Notes: generated by a model not told the origin, from the sequence alone. Shown: positions 35,882 to 44,880, numbered from the stretch's first letter. The stretch: 64,000 nt of DNA from Actinomadura opuntiae (GCF_030283205.1 NZ_JASNWF010000007.1:124001-188000), one strand, 5' to 3'. Numbers and translations are program-made.

Positions 35882-37201
35882 TCAGGAGGCGGTCTCCAGC
35901 GAGCACGTGTTGACGAGGTCGCCGGTTGTTGGGCGGGGGAGTGTGGCGCTGGCGGGCGGGGGCTGGTGGTGCGTCGTCCACGACTCCAGCGCCGTGAACG
36001 CGCTGCGCATGCAGGGCAGGAGCGGGCGGAGCCGGTCGGGGTAGGTGTCGTAGAGGCCGTCGACGTGGTTGGCGGCCTCGACGCGGTAGTAGCGGTAGAG
36101 CGCTGAGCCGCGGGCGCGAACCATCCGGGAGTAGACGTCGGAGTCGGTGCTGATCGGCAGCAGCGAGTCGTAGGTGCCCTGCAGCGTGATGAGCGGCTTG
36201 TGGATGCGGCCCGTCAGGGCGACGCGAGCGACCGCCTTATGGACGGAGCGGGGACGCGCCGCGTAGTTGTAGGCCGACTCGTCACCCGTGTAGGACGGGT
36301 CGAATTCCTTGCGGTAGATGGTCTGGGTGAGGTTCCAGTACACCTGGTTATGGAACGGCCACAGGAATTCCGATCCGGGGGCGAGGCCCGCGTCGAGGAG
36401 TGCCTTGTGGGCGGACGGGTCGCCGGTCGCCGCGTACGACGGGTAAGCGCGCAGGATGGACGGCAGGTACGTGAACAGGTTCGGACCGTCCGCGCGCCAG
36501 AGCGTCCCTTCGGCGTCGATACCGCCGTCGTACAGCTCGGGGTGGTTCTCCAACTGCCAGCGGACGAGGTAGCCGCCGTTGGAGATGCCCGCCGCGTAGG
36601 TGCGGCGGGGTGAGTGCCCGTAGTGGCGGGCCACCACCTTCTTGGCGGCGCGGGTGAGCTGGGTGAGCCGGTCGTTCCATTCGACCATCGCGTCACCGGG
36701 GCGGCGGCCGTCCGTGTAGAACTCCGTGCCGGTGTTGCCCTTGTCGGTGGCGGCGTAGGCGTAGCCCTTGGCGAGCGCCCAGTCGGAGATGGTGAAGTCG
36801 TTGGCGTACTGGCGGCGGTTGCCGGGAGAGCCCGCGACGACGAGGCCGCCCGTCCAGTGCTCCGGCAGCCGGATGACGAACTGGGCGTCGTGGTTCCAGC
36901 CGTTGTCGGCGTTGGTCGTCGAGGTGTCGGGGAAGTAACCGTCGATCTGGACGCCCGGAACGTGCGCCGGGTTCTTCGTGGCGGTGGACTGCAGGCCCGC
37001 CCAGTCGGCGGGGACGGTGTGGCCGGACGCGACCGTCCCCGCGGTGGTGAGGTCGCTGAGGCAGGCCGCCACCTGCTTCTGCGCGCCCGGGACCGCCGCG
37101 CGCGGGGCGCAGTCCCGGGCCTGCGCCGGCGCCGGGACCGCGGCGCCGAGCGCGGCGCCGGTCAGGAGGGTGGCGGTCAGGAGGCTGCGGACCTTCGGCA
37201 T
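35882..37201 (-). CDS. Secreted tannase/3-hydroxybutyrate-oligomer-hydrolase-like alpha/beta hydrolase
   Basis: A 439-residue predicted secreted hydrolase. The signal peptide is in MPKVRSLLTATLLTGAALGA followed by APAQA. The nucleophile elbow is AAGISNGGYLV, preceded by CCtype beta-hairpin sequence VVAGSPGNRRQ and followed by DAEGTLW. The acid/base region is EAANHVDGLYD near residue 400. It resembles both tannase/feruloyl esterase-type hydrolases and 3-hydroxybutyrate oligomer hydrolases; at 439 residues it is shorter than the latter. ATG 37201 lies just before the signal peptide with GGAG upstream. Divergent from the ABC transporter operon. Confidence 0.8.
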   Translation of the reverse strand: MPKVRSLLTATLLTGAALGAAVPAPAQARDCAPRAAVPGAQKQVAACLSDLTTAGTVASGHTVPADWAGLQSTATKNPAHVPGVQIDGYFPDTSTTNADNGWNHDAQFVIRLPEHWTGGLVVAGSPGNRRQYANDFTISDWALAKGYAYAATDKGNTGTEFYTDGRRPGDAMVEWNDRLTQLTRAAKKVVARHYGHSPRRTYAAGISNGGYLVRWQLENHPELYDGGIDAEGTLWRADGPNLFTYLPSILRAYPSYAATGDPSAHKALLDAGLAPGSEFLWPFHNQVYWNLTQTIYRKEFDPSYTGDESAYNYAARPRSVHKAVARVALTGRIHKPLITLQGTYDSLLPISTDSDVYSRMVRARGSALYRYYRVEAANHVDGLYDTYPDRLRPLLPCMRSAFTALESWTTHHQPPPASATLPRPTTGDLVNTCSLETAS

Positions 37202-37330
37202 TCCGGCTCCTTCGGCGGTCCCCGGGGCGGGGACGGGTGCCGTCATGGTCGTGAGCCGGCGCGGGCGCGGCCACGTGCGCGGCCCACATATCCGGGGGCG
37301 GCGGCATGTGCCGCCCGCCGTGACCTGCAT

Positions 37331-37344
37331 GTGATGTGGGTCAC
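37331..37344. promoter_or_regulatory. Crp-like binding motif (distal)
   Basis: GTGATGTGGGTCAC matches the actinobacterial Crp consensus GTGN6GNCAC. It lies in the 286-base divergent gap, 157 bases before the transporter start and 130 bases before the esterase start (opposite strand). Motif found by eye; binding not shown. Confidence 0.5.
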
Positions 37345-37432
37345 GCCCGTATCGGGCCGCCGGAATGTGGGGGCGGCTCACATGGTCCGCCCTCCGGACG
37401 GGATTTAGCGTTCCCGGTCACGGCGACCCGGT

Positions 37433-37446
37433 GTGGCCCGGGTCAC
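37433..37446. promoter_or_regulatory. Crp-like binding motif (proximal)
   Basis: GTGGCCCGGGTCAC again fits GTGN6GNCAC and sits 42 bases before the ABC transporter start codon, a location where a Crp-family regulator could act. The 286-base gap holds a further near-match (TGTG...CTCACA at about 37367-37383). Confidence 0.5.
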
Positions 37447-37487
37447 TGGTCGCTTCGAACACTGAGAACGCTGAGCGAGGAGGGCGC

Positions 37488-38264
37488 ATGGCCGGTCCAG
37501 CCCCGGTTCTGGCGGCGCGCGGCCTGGTGCGGGAGTTCCGCGGCTTCCGGGCCGTCGACGGCGTCGACCTGGACGTCGCGGAGGGCTCGGTGCACGCGCT
37601 GGTCGGGCCGAACGGCGCGGGCAAGACCACGCTGTTCAACCTGCTCACCGGCTTCCTGAAGCCGACGGCGGGCAGCGTGCGGCTCGGCCCGCACGAGCTG
37701 GCGGGCCGGCGCCCCGAGCACGTCGCGCGGCTCGGCCTGGCCCGGTCGTTCCAGATCACCAGCCTGTTCGCCGAGCTCACCCCGCTCCAGCACGTCGAGC
37801 TGGCGCTGGCCGGCCGCACCGGGCTCGGCTGGCGGTTCTGGCGCTCGGACAAGGCGCTGCGCCGCTTCTCCGGCCGCGCCGCCGAACTGCTCGAACAGGT
37901 CGGCCTGGACGGCCACGGCGCCACCCCCGCCGGCGCGCTCGCCTACGGACGCAAGCGCGCGCTGGAACTGGCGCTCGCCCTCGCGCTCGACCCGAAGGTG
38001 CTGCTGCTCGACGAGCCGACCGCCGGGATGGGCGTGGAGGACGTCGACGGCACCGTCCGACTCGTCCAGCGGGTCCGGGAGAACGCGGGCGGATCGCTGA
38101 CCGTCGTGATGGTCGAGCACAACATGAGCGTCGTCTCCAGCCTCGCCGACCGGGTCACCGTGCTGCAGCAGGGCCGGGTGCTCGTGGAGGGCCCCTACGC
38201 CGAGATCCGCCACGACCCCCGCGTCGTCACCGCCTACCTCGGAGACTCCAATGCTGCGCATTGA
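37488..38264 (+). CDS. livG: Branched-chain amino-acid-type ABC transporter, ATP-binding protein 1 (LivG)
   Basis: A 258-residue ATPase. Walker A is GPNGAGKTT at residues 40-48, the Q-loop is near SFQITSLFAEL, and Walker B is LLLDEPTAGMG. The C-terminal H-loop is VMVEHNMSVV. It is the first gene of a complete five-gene operon and overlaps livF by 14 bases. Preceded by GAGGAGGG before ATG 37488. Energises import of branched-chain amino acids or related compounds; the actual substrate is not proven. Confidence 0.93.
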   Translation: MAGPAPVLAARGLVREFRGFRAVDGVDLDVAEGSVHALVGPNGAGKTTLFNLLTGFLKPTAGSVRLGPHELAGRRPEHVARLGLARSFQITSLFAELTPLQHVELALAGRTGLGWRFWRSDKALRRFSGRAAELLEQVGLDGHGATPAGALAYGRKRALELALALALDPKVLLLDEPTAGMGVEDVDGTVRLVQRVRENAGGSLTVVMVEHNMSVVSSLADRVTVLQQGRVLVEGPYAEIRHDPRVVTAYLGDSNAAH

Positions 38265-38943
38265 CGGACTGTCGGCCTGGTACGGCGAGGCGCAGGCGCT
38301 GCGGGACGTGTCCCTGCACGTCGACAAGGGCGAGATCGTCACCCTGGTCGGGCGCAACGGCGCGGGCAAGACCACCCTGCTGCGCTGCCTCATGGGCCTG
38401 CACAAGGACGCCAAGGGGACGATCGGGTTCCTGGACGAGGACATCACCGCGCTCGGCCCGCACAAGCGGGCCCGCCGCGGACTCGGCTACGTCCCGGACG
38501 ACCGCGGCATCTTCGCCACGCTGTCGGTCGAGGAGAACCTCACCCTTCCCGCCGCGATGGGCCCCGACCCGTGGCCGCTGGAGCGGGTGTACGACACGTT
38601 CCCGCGGCTGCGCGAGCGGCGCCGGTTCCCCGGGACGAAGCTGTCGGGCGGCGAGCAGCAGATGCTCGCGCTCGCCCGGGTGCTGCGCACCGGCGCCCGG
38701 CTGCTGCTGTGCGACGAGCCCACCGAGGGCCTGTCGCCGCTGATCGTCCAGCAGATCGGCGCCATCCTGCGCGAGGTCAAGGCGGCCGGCGTCACCGTCC
38801 TGCTCATCGAGCAGAACGTGCACTTCGCCGCGACCGTGGCCGACCGCCACCACCTGCTCGCGGAGGGCCGCGTCGTGGAGTCGCTGGACAACGACGAGGT
38901 CCGCGCCCGCGAGGGCGAGCTCCTCGAATACCTCGGAATCTAG
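38251..38943 (+). CDS. livF: Branched-chain amino-acid-type ABC transporter, ATP-binding protein 2 (LivF)
   Basis: A 230-residue ATPase. Walker A is GRNGAGKTT at about residues 34-42, and the signature motif is KLSGGEQQMLALARVL followed by Walker B LLLCDEPTEGLSPL. The C-terminal IEQNVHFA fits LivF. It overlaps livG by 14 bases in another frame and precedes the binding-protein gene by 51 bases. Forms the second ATPase of the transporter. Confidence 0.93.
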   Translation: MLRIDGLSAWYGEAQALRDVSLHVDKGEIVTLVGRNGAGKTTLLRCLMGLHKDAKGTIGFLDEDITALGPHKRARRGLGYVPDDRGIFATLSVEENLTLPAAMGPDPWPLERVYDTFPRLRERRRFPGTKLSGGEQQMLALARVLRTGARLLLCDEPTEGLSPLIVQQIGAILREVKAAGVTVLLIEQNVHFAATVADRHHLLAEGRVVESLDNDEVRAREGELLEYLGI

Positions 38944-38994
38944 CCGGTGCGCCCGGTCACCGGAACCACCTCGGAACACAGCAGGGAGACCCCC

Positions 38995-40233
38995 ATGACA
39001 CTTGTGCGACGTTCGGCGGCGCTCGCCGCCGCCGGAGCGCTGCTGGCCGGCTGCGCGGGCGGACCCGGCGGGGGCGGGGGAAAGATCAGCGACGGCAAGG
39101 TCGTGCTGGCCGTCCTCACCGACCAGTCCGGCGTCTACGCCGACCTGTCGGGCAAGAACGCCGTCGAGGCGGTGAAGATGGCCGTCGCCGACTACAAGGC
39201 CAAGTACGGCGGCAAGGCCGTCGCCAAGAAGATCGAGGTGGTGGACGCCGACCACCAGAACAAGCCCGACGTGGCGAACTCCAAGGCGCAGGAGCTCTAC
39301 GACCGGCAGAAGGCCGACATCATCGTGGACGTGCCGACCTCGTCGGCCGCGCTGGCCGTCGCGACCGTCGCCAAGAACAAGAAGAGGCTGTTCATCGACG
39401 TCGGCGCCGCGTCCACCGCGCTGGAAGGCAAGCAGTGCAACAAGTACACCTTCCACTACGGCTACAACAGCTACATGCTGGCCCACGGGACCGGTAGCGA
39501 GGTCACCAGGGACGGCTCGAAGAACTGGTACATCGTCTACCCGGACTACGCGTTCGGGCAGGACATGCAGAAGACGTTCACCGCGGCCGTGAAGGACACC
39601 GGCGGCACCGTCGTCAAGTCCGACCCAACGCCGTTCCCGAACGACAACTTCTCGACGTTCCTGCTGAAGGCGCCGGGGATGAAGCCGAAGCCGCAGGTGC
39701 TCGGCGCCATGCAGGCGGGCGGCGACCTGGTCAACCTGGTGAAGCAGTACAACGAGTACAAGCTGCGGGACAAGGGCGTCGGCCTCGCCACCGGCCTGAT
39801 GTTCATCACCGACATCCACTCCCTCGGCCCCGACGCCCTCGCCGGGACGCGCTTCACCGACTTCTGGTACTGGAACGCCAACCAGGGCAACCGCGCCTGG
39901 GCCGACAAGTTCCAGGCCAAGACGGGCAAGCGCCCGACGGCCGTGCACGCCGCCGACTACTCCGCGGCCCTGCAGTACCTGGAGGGCGTGCAGCGCGGCG
40001 GCACCGACAAGGCCGACGACGTGGTGAAGCAGCTCGAAGGCCACAAGGTCGACGACGTGTTCACCTCCACCGGCACCATCCGCGCCCAGGACCACCTCCT
40101 CCTCCACGACGCCTACATCGCGCAGGTGAAGCCGTCCAGCGAGGTCAAGGAGCCCTGGGACTACGAGAAGATCCTCAAGACGATCCCGGCGGCGCAGGCG
40201 TTCCAGCAGCCCGACCCCGCCTGCAAGCCGTAG
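38995..40233 (+). CDS. ABC transporter substrate-binding lipoprotein (Leu/Ile/Val-type family)
   Basis: A 412-residue periplasmic-binding-protein type I protein. The signal peptide ends in the lipobox LLAGC, with lipidated Cys20, so it is a membrane-anchored lipoprotein in a Gram-positive host. The body resembles Leu/Ile/Val-binding proteins (VLAVLTDQSGVYADLSG, NNDxx-like FIDVGAASTAL, YPDYAFGQDM). ATG 38995 is preceded by CAGGGAG. Substrate may be amino acids or amides/urea-type compounds. It is encoded between the ATPases and permeases. Confidence 0.93.
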   Translation: MTLVRRSAALAAAGALLAGCAGGPGGGGGKISDGKVVLAVLTDQSGVYADLSGKNAVEAVKMAVADYKAKYGGKAVAKKIEVVDADHQNKPDVANSKAQELYDRQKADIIVDVPTSSAALAVATVAKNKKRLFIDVGAASTALEGKQCNKYTFHYGYNSYMLAHGTGSEVTRDGSKNWYIVYPDYAFGQDMQKTFTAAVKDTGGTVVKSDPTPFPNDNFSTFLLKAPGMKPKPQVLGAMQAGGDLVNLVKQYNEYKLRDKGVGLATGLMFITDIHSLGPDALAGTRFTDFWYWNANQGNRAWADKFQAKTGKRPTAVHAADYSAALQYLEGVQRGGTDKADDVVKQLEGHKVDDVFTSTGTIRAQDHLLLHDAYIAQVKPSSEVKEPWDYEKILKTIPAAQAFQQPDPACKP

Positions 40234-40244
40234 GGCGGGCCGGC

Positions 40245-41105
40245 GTGCTGCAACAGGCGTTCAACGGCCTGGTGGGCGGGGCGTTCTACGCCCTGCTCGC
40301 CCTCGGCCTGTCGGTCATCTTCGGGATGCTCGGCGTGGTCAACTTCGCGCACGGCGCGTTCTACATGCTCGGCGCGTTCGGCTCCTACGTCCTGCTCGAC
40401 TCGTGGGGCGTGGACTTCTGGGTCGCGCTGCCGCTCGTCCCGATCCTGCTCGGCGCGGCCGGGACGGTGCTGGAGCGGCTGTTCATCCGCCGCCTGGCGC
40501 CGCTCGACCCGCTCTACAACTTCCTGTTCACCTTCGGTCTCGCGCTGATCCTCCAGGACCTGGTCAAGCGGGAGTACGGCGTGCAGTCGCAGCCGTACCC
40601 GCGCCCGTCCGCGCTGGGCGGCTCCATCGACCTCGGCCTGTTCACCTACCCGGCCTACCAGGTGTTCGTGCTGGCGGTGTCGGTCGTGGTGTGCGGGGCG
40701 GTGTGGGTCGTGCTGACCCGCACCCGCGTCGGCATGATCGTCCGCGCGGCGACCGAGCGGCCCGAGCTGACCCGCGCGCTCGGCATCGACGTCGCCCGCT
40801 GGGTGACGCCGGTGTTCGGGTTCGGCATCGCGCTCGCCGCGTTCGCCGGCGTGCTCGCCGCGCCGATGCGGGCGGTCAACCCGCTGATGGGCTCCGACCT
40901 GATCATCACGGTGTTCGCCGTGGTGGTGATCGGCGGGCTCGGCTCGGTGTTCGGGTCGGTCGCCGCCGGGTTCGCGGTCGGGATCGTCTCGGCGCTCGGC
41001 AACTACTACGTGCCCTCGCTGTCGCAGACGCTGGTGTTCATCCTGATGGCGGCCGTGCTGCTGTGGCGCCCGGCCGGCCTGTTCGGCCGCGAGGAGGCCC
41101 TCTAA
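40245..41105 (+). CDS. livH: Branched-chain amino-acid-type ABC transporter permease (LivH)
   Basis: A 286-residue inner-membrane permease with about eight hydrophobic segments, beginning GTG (LQQAFNGLVGGAFYALLALGLSVIFGMLGVVNFAHGAF is the family's typical N-terminus). The EAA-like loop is ALGIDVARWVTPVFGFG. It directly follows the binding-protein gene (11-base gap) and abuts livM. Forms half of the transmembrane pathway. Confidence 0.93.
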   Translation: MLQQAFNGLVGGAFYALLALGLSVIFGMLGVVNFAHGAFYMLGAFGSYVLLDSWGVDFWVALPLVPILLGAAGTVLERLFIRRLAPLDPLYNFLFTFGLALILQDLVKREYGVQSQPYPRPSALGGSIDLGLFTYPAYQVFVLAVSVVVCGAVWVVLTRTRVGMIVRAATERPELTRALGIDVARWVTPVFGFGIALAAFAGVLAAPMRAVNPLMGSDLIITVFAVVVIGGLGSVFGSVAAGFAVGIVSALGNYYVPSLSQTLVFILMAAVLLWRPAGLFGREEAL

Positions 41106-42086
41106 ATGGTGTTGTCGAGGCTCGCCGGACGGCCCGTCCTGCTGGCCGCCGGGCTCGTCGCGGCGCTGGTGCTGCCGTGGTTCGTCTACCCGCCGGTGGC
41201 GTTGGACATCGCCTGCTGGGCGCTGTTCGCCGCCGCCGTGGACCTGCTGCTCGGCTTCACCGGGCTGCTGTCGTTCGGCCATGCCGCGTTCTGGGGATCC
41301 GCCGCGTACGCGACGGGCCTGATCGCGGTGCACTCCGGGCTGCCGTTCCCGGTGGCGATCCTTGGCGGCGCGGCGTTTTCCGCGTTGCTCGCCGTCCCGA
41401 TCGGTTACCTGTCGATCCGGTTGCGCGGCATCTACTTCGCGATGGTCACCCTCGCTTTCGCGCAGATGGTGTACTTCGTCGCCAACCAATGGCGGGACGT
41501 GACGGGCGGCGAGAACGGGCTGCAGGGAATCCCGAGGGACTTCTTCGGCGCCGACCTGTCCGACCCGTTCTTCTTCTACTACGCGGGACTGCCGTTCATC
41601 CTCGCCGGCCTGTTCGTCGCCTGGCGGATCGTCCGGTCGCCGTTCGGCCGCGTGCTGGTGTCCATCCGCGACAACCCGGCGCGTGCGCGCGCGCTGGGGT
41701 ACAGCATCGACCGCTACAAGCTGCTGGTGTTCGTGCTGTCGGCGGCGCTGTCCGGGTTGGGCGGCGGGCTGTTCGCCATCGGCCACGGCTTCGCGTCCCT
41801 GGACGGCGTCTACTGGACGACCTCCGGGCAGGCGGTGATGATGGTCGTCCTCGGCGGCATCGGCACCCTGTGGGGCGGCGCGATCGGCGCCGCGCTGATC
41901 GTGGAGCTGAACGACTACCTCGCCACGTCCGGCTTCCAGGAGACCGGCATCATCACCGGAGCGATCTTCATCGTCGTGGTCCTGGTGTTCCGGCGCGGCG
42001 TCTGGGGCACCGCCCGCATCCTGCTGGCGAAACGCACCGCCCGCCGCCCCGACCCGGCCCCCGCAAAGGTCACCACCCCCGTCTGA
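41106..42086 (+). CDS. livM: Branched-chain amino-acid-type ABC transporter permease (LivM)
   Basis: A 326-residue permease with about nine to ten hydrophobic segments; the hallmark LLLGFTGLLSFGHAAFWGSAAYATGL and ALGYSIDRYKLLVFVLSAALSGLGGGL are present. It begins the base after the livH stop and ends the operon, which is followed by a very long hairpin. Forms the second half of the membrane channel. Confidence 0.93.
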   Translation: MVLSRLAGRPVLLAAGLVAALVLPWFVYPPVALDIACWALFAAAVDLLLGFTGLLSFGHAAFWGSAAYATGLIAVHSGLPFPVAILGGAAFSALLAVPIGYLSIRLRGIYFAMVTLAFAQMVYFVANQWRDVTGGENGLQGIPRDFFGADLSDPFFFYYAGLPFILAGLFVAWRIVRSPFGRVLVSIRDNPARARALGYSIDRYKLLVFVLSAALSGLGGGLFAIGHGFASLDGVYWTTSGQAVMMVVLGGIGTLWGGAIGAALIVELNDYLATSGFQETGIITGAIFIVVVLVFRRGVWGTARILLAKRTARRPDPAPAKVTTPV

Positions 42087-42090
42087 CCCG

Positions 42091-42154
42091 CGTTGAGTTG
42101 CGGCGAGTCGTTGTTATGCGGCCTCGGATAACGACGACTCGCCGCAACTCAACG
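42091..42154. terminator. 27-bp-arm bidirectional hairpin
   Basis: Two 27-base arms (42091-42117 and 42128-42154) pair with only one G-U-type mismatch around a 10-base loop. Transcripts of livM and of the convergent regulator gene both enter it. The right arm contains the regulator's stop codon and final residues, so the terminator is partly coding. Confidence 0.8.
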
Positions 42155-44041
42155 AGATAGGCGGTGCAGGCGGAGGGCGAGTTGGAGTTCCAGGGCGCGT
42201 TCGGGGGTCTGCCAGTCGTCGCCTAGGAGGCGGCCGATGCGGTCCAGGCGCTGGCTGACGGTGTTGACGTGGATGTGCAGCCGCTCGGCCGTCCGGGACA
42301 GGCTGCCGCCCGTGCCGAAGTAGGCGTCCAGCGTCTGCACGAGCGCCGTGCCGCGCCGCTCGTCGTAGTCCAGGACGGGCCCGATCGTGCCGGTGAGGAA
42401 GCCCGGGACGTCCCGCGCGTCGCCGATGAGCAGGCCGACGAAGCCCAGCTCGGACGCGCCGGCGCCGTCCCCGAGGCGGCCGAGAGCGAGCAGCGCGTCC
42501 GCGCAGCGCCGCGCCTCGGTGTGCGCCGCCGCGATGCCGGACGGCCCGCGCACCGGGCCCGCGGCGCCGACGGTCGCCGGGCGGCCGAGCGAGGCGCCCA
42601 GCTCCTTGGCGACGCGGCGCGCCGCGTCGCCCGCCCGCTCGCCCGGCAGCAGCAGGACGATCTCGTCGCCGCGCGAGGCGGCCAGGCCGTGCTCGACCGC
42701 CGCGAACGACGATGCCCAGAAGGCGGCGCGCTGCCGGTGGTCGTGCGACTCGTACCGCGCGCACAGCACCACGTGCGGCGCGGTCAGGTCGACGTTCACC
42801 CGCCTGGCCCGGACGGTCAGCGTGCCGGCGTCCGTGCGCCGGTCCGACAGCAGGTCGTCCAGCAGCTCGCCGCGGACGCGGCCCTCCGCCTCGGTCACGC
42901 TGCGCTGGAACAGCACCAGCAGCGCGGTCACCAGCGCGGCCCGCTCCAGGATGCGCTGGTCTGCGCCGGACACCTCGTCGGCGGTGCGCAGCACCAGCGT
43001 GCCGAGCATCTCGTCGCCGGTCGTGACCGAGGCGATCCACAGGTCGCCGCGCCGGACGGTGCGTCCCTGCGCGCGCGCCGAGTGCGCCGACGCCATCACG
43101 CCGGACAGCTCATCCTCGCTCAGCGCCGCCGACGCGGCCCCGGTCGTGGCGAGGTGCCGGCCGTCGGCGTCCAGGACGTGCAGCGTGCCGCCGAGCAGCT
43201 CGGTGACGACCGCCGCGACGTCCTCGACGCCGCCGCCCCGCACGACCACCGCCGTCATCCGGTCGTGTGCGCGCGCCGCTTGCTCGACGGCCGCGCTGCG
43301 CGCCTTGACGACCTCGTTGGCGGCGCTCAGCTCCTCCAGCGCGGTCTGCGTCTCCTCCAGGAGGCGGGCGTTGTCGATCGCCACCGCCGCGTGCGCCGCC
43401 AGCGAGCCGAGCAGCGCGACCTCCTCCTGGTCGAACGGGCGCTCGCTGCGGTTCGCGGCCGTCAGCACGCCGATCACGCGGCTGCCGAGGCGCATCGGCA
43501 CGCCGAGGATCGCGACGATGCCCTCCTCGGCCACCGCCTCGTCGATGAACCCGCGGTGCCGGAACTGCTCGTCGCCGAGGTAGTGCGCGCTCGTGTACGG
43601 CATCGCCGTCTGCGCGACCAGGCCGACCAGGCCGGTGCCCATCGGCAGCCGCAGCCGCCGGAACGCCGCCGACACCGACCCGTCGGTGACCCGCATGTAG
43701 GTCTCGCCGCGCTCGTCGTCGTTGAGCGTCAGGTACGCGATGTCGGCGCTCAGCAGCCGCCGGGCGCGCCGCGTGATCGCCTCCAGCACCGCGTCCAGGT
43801 CGCGGAGCCCGGCGAGGTCGCCCGCGGTGTCGAACAGCGCCGCCAGCTCCGCCTCCCGGCGGGCGTGCCGCCGCATGACGGCGCGGACCCGCAGCGCGGC
43901 CAGCTTCGCCGCCTCCAGCTCCGCCAGCACTGCGGCCGGGGCGCCCTGCGCCCGCGCCTGCACGAGCGGCCCCTCGAACTCGACGGGGGACGCCTCGCGG
44001 GCGAGCAGTTCGAGGAAGACGCCGCAGGACATACGGGCCAT
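42149..44041 (-). CDS. GAF-domain PucR-type helix-turn-helix regulator
   Basis: A 630-residue regulator. A GAF domain spans about residues 70-230 (LRDLDAVLEAITRRARRLLSADIAYLTL). A GGDEF-like or ligand-linked middle domain follows, and the C-terminus is a PucR-type HTH (GSLSRTAERLHIHVNTVSQRLDRIGRLLG). The start is ATG 44041 (MARMSCGVF); an ATG three residues later is possible. It begins 2 bases after the hydroxybutyrate dehydrogenase stop, so the two genes are co-transcribed, suggesting regulation of hydroxybutyrate use. No phosphorylation site. Confidence 0.85.
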   Translation of the reverse strand: MARMSCGVFLELLAREASPVEFEGPLVQARAQGAPAAVLAELEAAKLAALRVRAVMRRHARREAELAALFDTAGDLAGLRDLDAVLEAITRRARRLLSADIAYLTLNDDERGETYMRVTDGSVSAAFRRLRLPMGTGLVGLVAQTAMPYTSAHYLGDEQFRHRGFIDEAVAEEGIVAILGVPMRLGSRVIGVLTAANRSERPFDQEEVALLGSLAAHAAVAIDNARLLEETQTALEELSAANEVVKARSAAVEQAARAHDRMTAVVVRGGGVEDVAAVVTELLGGTLHVLDADGRHLATTGAASAALSEDELSGVMASAHSARAQGRTVRRGDLWIASVTTGDEMLGTLVLRTADEVSGADQRILERAALVTALLVLFQRSVTEAEGRVRGELLDDLLSDRRTDAGTLTVRARRVNVDLTAPHVVLCARYESHDHRQRAAFWASSFAAVEHGLAASRGDEIVLLLPGERAGDAARRVAKELGASLGRPATVGAAGPVRGPSGIAAAHTEARRCADALLALGRLGDGAGASELGFVGLLIGDARDVPGFLTGTIGPVLDYDERRGTALVQTLDAYFGTGGSLSRTAERLHIHVNTVSQRLDRIGRLLGDDWQTPERALELQLALRLHRLSR

Positions 44042-44043
44042 TG

Positions 44044-44880
44044 TCAGTGCGCCGTCCAGCCGCCGTCGAGGGCGAGGGACGCGCCGGTCACCATCGAGGC
44101 CGCCGGTGAGCACAGGTAGCCGACCAGCGCGGCCACCTCCTCCGGCTCGATCAGCCGCTTCACCGCCGAGTGCTCCAGCATGACGCGCTCGACGACCTCG
44201 TCCGGTGCCATGCCGTGCGCGCGCGCCTGGTCGGCTATCTGGCCCTCCACCAGCGGCGTCCGCACATAGGACGGGTTGACGCAGTTGGACGTCACGCCGT
44301 ACGCGGCGCCCTCCAGCGCGATCACCTTGGAGAGCCCTTCGATGCCGTGCTTGGCCGTCACGTACGCCGACTTGAACGGCGAGGCCCGCAGCCCGTGGAC
44401 GGAGGAGATGTTGACGATCCGTCCCCAGCCCCGCTCGTACATGCCGGGCAGCGCGTCGCGGACGAGCCGGAACGGCGCCTCCACCATCAGCCGCAGGATC
44501 CGCGCGAACACCTCCGGCGGGAACTCGTGGACCGGCGCCACATGCTGCACGCCCGCGTTGTTGACCAGGATGTCGGTGCCCGCGGCGATGCCGTCCAGCC
44601 GGTCGACGTCGGAGAGGTCGGCGAGCAGGGGGACGCCGCCGATCTCCTCGGCCGCGCGGCGCGCCGCCTCGCCGTCCACGTCGGCGACCACGACCCGGGC
44701 GCCGGCGCCGGCCAGCACCCGGGCGCAGGCGCGCCCGATGCCGCTCGCGCCGCCGGTGACCAGGGCTCGCTTGCCCGACAGGTCCGGCGCTGCGCCGGCC
44801 CGGGCCGCGGGCCCCTGCGCCGGCCCGGCGGCGGGCCCCGGCGCGTCCTGCGCGGGAGGCCGCGGTGTCACGCTCGTCAT
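44044..44880 (-). CDS. 3-hydroxybutyrate dehydrogenase (SDR family)
   Basis: A 278-residue short-chain dehydrogenase. The NAD-binding GGASGIGRACARVL is at about residues 43-56; catalytic Ser-Tyr-Lys are seen in NISSVHG and SAYVTAKHG. Features close to 3-hydroxybutyrate dehydrogenases include ASPFKSAYVTAKHGIEG and the C-terminal ALDGGWTAH. The first 35 residues are a proline/alanine-rich extension unusual for the family. It oxidises (R)-3-hydroxybutyrate to acetoacetate. It leads the operon with the GAF regulator. Confidence 0.88.
   Translation of the reverse strand: MTSVTPRPPAQDAPGPAAGPAQGPAARAGAAPDLSGKRALVTGGASGIGRACARVLAGAGARVVVADVDGEAARRAAEEIGGVPLLADLSDVDRLDGIAAGTDILVNNAGVQHVAPVHEFPPEVFARILRLMVEAPFRLVRDALPGMYERGWGRIVNISSVHGLRASPFKSAYVTAKHGIEGLSKVIALEGAAYGVTSNCVNPSYVRTPLVEGQIADQARAHGMAPDEVVERVMLEHSAVKRLIEPEEVAALVGYLCSPAASMVTGASLALDGGWTAH

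Noticed and set aside
37367..37383. TGTG...CTCACA, a third possible Crp-like site
   Set aside because: The spacing is one base too long for the consensus.
40161..41786. A 541-residue minus-strand frame opposite livH and livM
   Set aside because: Antisense shadow with histidine-, arginine- and glutamine-rich composition and no domain.
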